Positions 5,790-6,092 of a stretch of 6,092 nt of DNA are shown one piece after another. The position numbers were made by a program, and so were the translations under genes. The stretch is taken from positions 1-6,092 of the forward strand of contig JAEERZ010000139.1 of the NCBI GenBank assembly GCA_016286075.1, written 5' to 3'. Within the stretch, counting starts at the first letter, position 1. Every line of letters starts with the position of its first letter. Origin of the DNA: Selenomonadaceae bacterium (GTDB taxonomy: Bacteria; Bacillota; Negativicutes; Selenomonadales; Selenomonadaceae). Below the pieces are notes generated by a model that was not told the DNA's origin, ran no database searches, and saw only the letters and a list, made by a program, of their open reading frames with translations.

Positions 5790-5798
5790 TGGTATACT
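5790..5798 (+). promoter_or_regulatory. Extended -10 promoter of the intact MerR gene
   Basis: TGG-TATACT (5790-5798) is an extended -10 element. No recognisable -35 lies 16-18 bases upstream, so the TG extension probably carries most of the promoter strength. The leader to the MerR start is about 60 bases and contains the operator-like region. Confidence 0.45.
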
Positions 5799-5801
5799 AT
5801 T

Positions 5802-5832
5802 ATTCTGTCAAGCAATAGCACCTGCCGGTCAA
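5802..5832 (-). promoter_or_regulatory. Leftward MerR-type promoter without a target gene
   Basis: On the minus strand, TTGACC (5832-5827), 19-base spacer (5808-5826), CAGAAT (5807-5802). The arrangement equals the left copy, but the -10 is weaker (CAGAAT for TAGAAT) and the dyad is degraded: CAATAG-CAC-CTGCCG on the plus strand pairs at only three of six arm positions. It points into the 3' end of LysR2, where no minus-strand gene begins. Confidence 0.5.
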
Positions 5833-5864
5833 TCGTTTTTTGATATTTTTGGGGAGGGTCCAAT

Positions 5865-6092
5865 ATGTACACGATGCGGGAGGTCTGCAAAGAAACCGGC
5901 ATGACCTACGAAGGGCTGAAATTCTACTGCAACCAGGGGCTGGTCCCGAACGTCAAGCGGGACAAGAACAACCGCCGCGTCTTTGACGAGCACGCCATGC
6001 GCTGGGTGAAAAGCCTTTCCTGTCTGAAAAACTGCGAAATGAGCATCGCCGAGATGCAGCAATACCTCGCCTATTGCCTCGAAGGGCCGTCT
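5865..6092 (+). CDS. MerR-family transcriptional regulator, partial
   Basis: The first 76 codons of a MerR regulator that continues past the window. ATG at 5865 follows GGGGAGGG. Residues 1-33 form the helix-turn-helix (TMREVCKETGMTYEGLKFY, quoted in part), followed by the wing RDKNNRRVFDEHAMRWV with the Arg-Arg-Val/Tyr-F pattern of the family, and a second helical pair (LKNCEMSIAEMQQYLAYCLEG) typical of the AdhR/NmlR-like branch that senses aldehydes or other electrophiles in Bacillota. The coiled-coil dimerisation helix and any sensing Cys lie outside the window; Cys8, Cys22, Cys53, Cys57 and Cys72 are present but not diagnostic. It is the intact paralogue of the broken gene at 327, and its nearly identical recognition domain should allow it to bind the operator at 274-288. 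The branch assignment is from memory of the family and is less certain than MerR membership. Confidence 0.88.
   Translation, partial: MYTMREVCKETGMTYEGLKFYCNQGLVPNVKRDKNNRRVFDEHAMRWVKSLSCLKNCEMSIAEMQQYLAYCLEGPS

Larger units (their letters stand above)
5790..5963 (+). repeat. Direct repeat, right copy (MerR promoter/operator and first 33 codons)
   Basis: Same-direction counterpart of 251-425, about 5.5 kb away. It keeps the extended -10 (TGG-TATACT), the MerR-type leftward boxes, the T-rich leader, the GGGGAGGG ribosome site and the start of the MerR frame. Upstream of 5790 the two copies no longer align: the left copy has a good TTGTCA -35, whereas here the matching position (5770-5775) reads AATAAG. 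Confidence 0.75.

Noticed and set aside
5695..5904. A 69-codon plus-strand frame after LysR2
   Set aside because: It crosses the MerR promoter and overlaps the true MerR frame; no domain and no ribosome site.
251..5963. Direct repeats as ends of a transposon or integron-like element
   Set aside because: The repeats are regulator gene fragments, not terminal inverted repeats or attachment sites, and no transposase, integrase or resolvase is encoded between them.

Overview
The window looks like a moderately GC-rich (coding parts clearly above 50% G+C), anaerobic Bacillota chromosome. Strong AAGGAG-type ribosome sites precede most genes, intergenic regions are short and AT-rich, and the protein families (DUF362-like Tat lipoprotein, flavodoxin-family reductase with clustered cysteines, LysR/MerR-controlled oxidoreductases) are common in anaerobes. 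The style recalls Negativicutes (Selenomonas/Dialister-like), but this is an impression from memory, not a search result.

Layout, left to right. (1) Bases 1-214, minus strand: the first 71 codons of a Tat-exported, probably lipid-anchored protein whose mature start resembles DUF362 proteins. (2) Bases 215-473: a divergent control region and a MerR-family gene cut short after its DNA-binding domain (48 codons). (3) Bases 470-2969, minus strand: a three-gene operon in the order aldo/keto reductase, hexapeptide O-acetyltransferase, short-chain dehydrogenase. (4) Bases 2970-3102: a compact face-to-face promoter region, then a divergent LysR regulator (3103-3990). (5) Bases 4068-4724, minus strand: a flavodoxin-family NAD(P)H/FMN reductase, divergent from a second LysR regulator (4835-5698). 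(6) Bases 5699-6092: a second copy of the MerR control region and an intact MerR start that runs off the window.

How it fits together: this is a redox or reactive-carbonyl accessory region made of regulator/enzyme pairs. Each LysR gene is transcribed away from its presumed target (LysR1 from the reductase operon, LysR2 from the flavodoxin gene) across a short region with inverted repeats of LysR-box type. The two MerR copies flank the whole set as direct repeats about 175 bp long, 5.5 kb apart. Each carries a leftward MerR-type promoter (TTGACC, 19-bp spacer, TAGAAT/CAGAAT). Only the left one has a gene to drive, the Tat lipoprotein. The simplest reading is that the enzyme/LysR cassette lies between a broken and an intact paralogue of one MerR regulator, and that the intact copy may now act in trans on the left promoter. 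No tRNA, rRNA, CRISPR array, transposase or integrase was seen. I do not see a clearly new biological system; the repeat-flanked cassette and its operators are the most unusual part.
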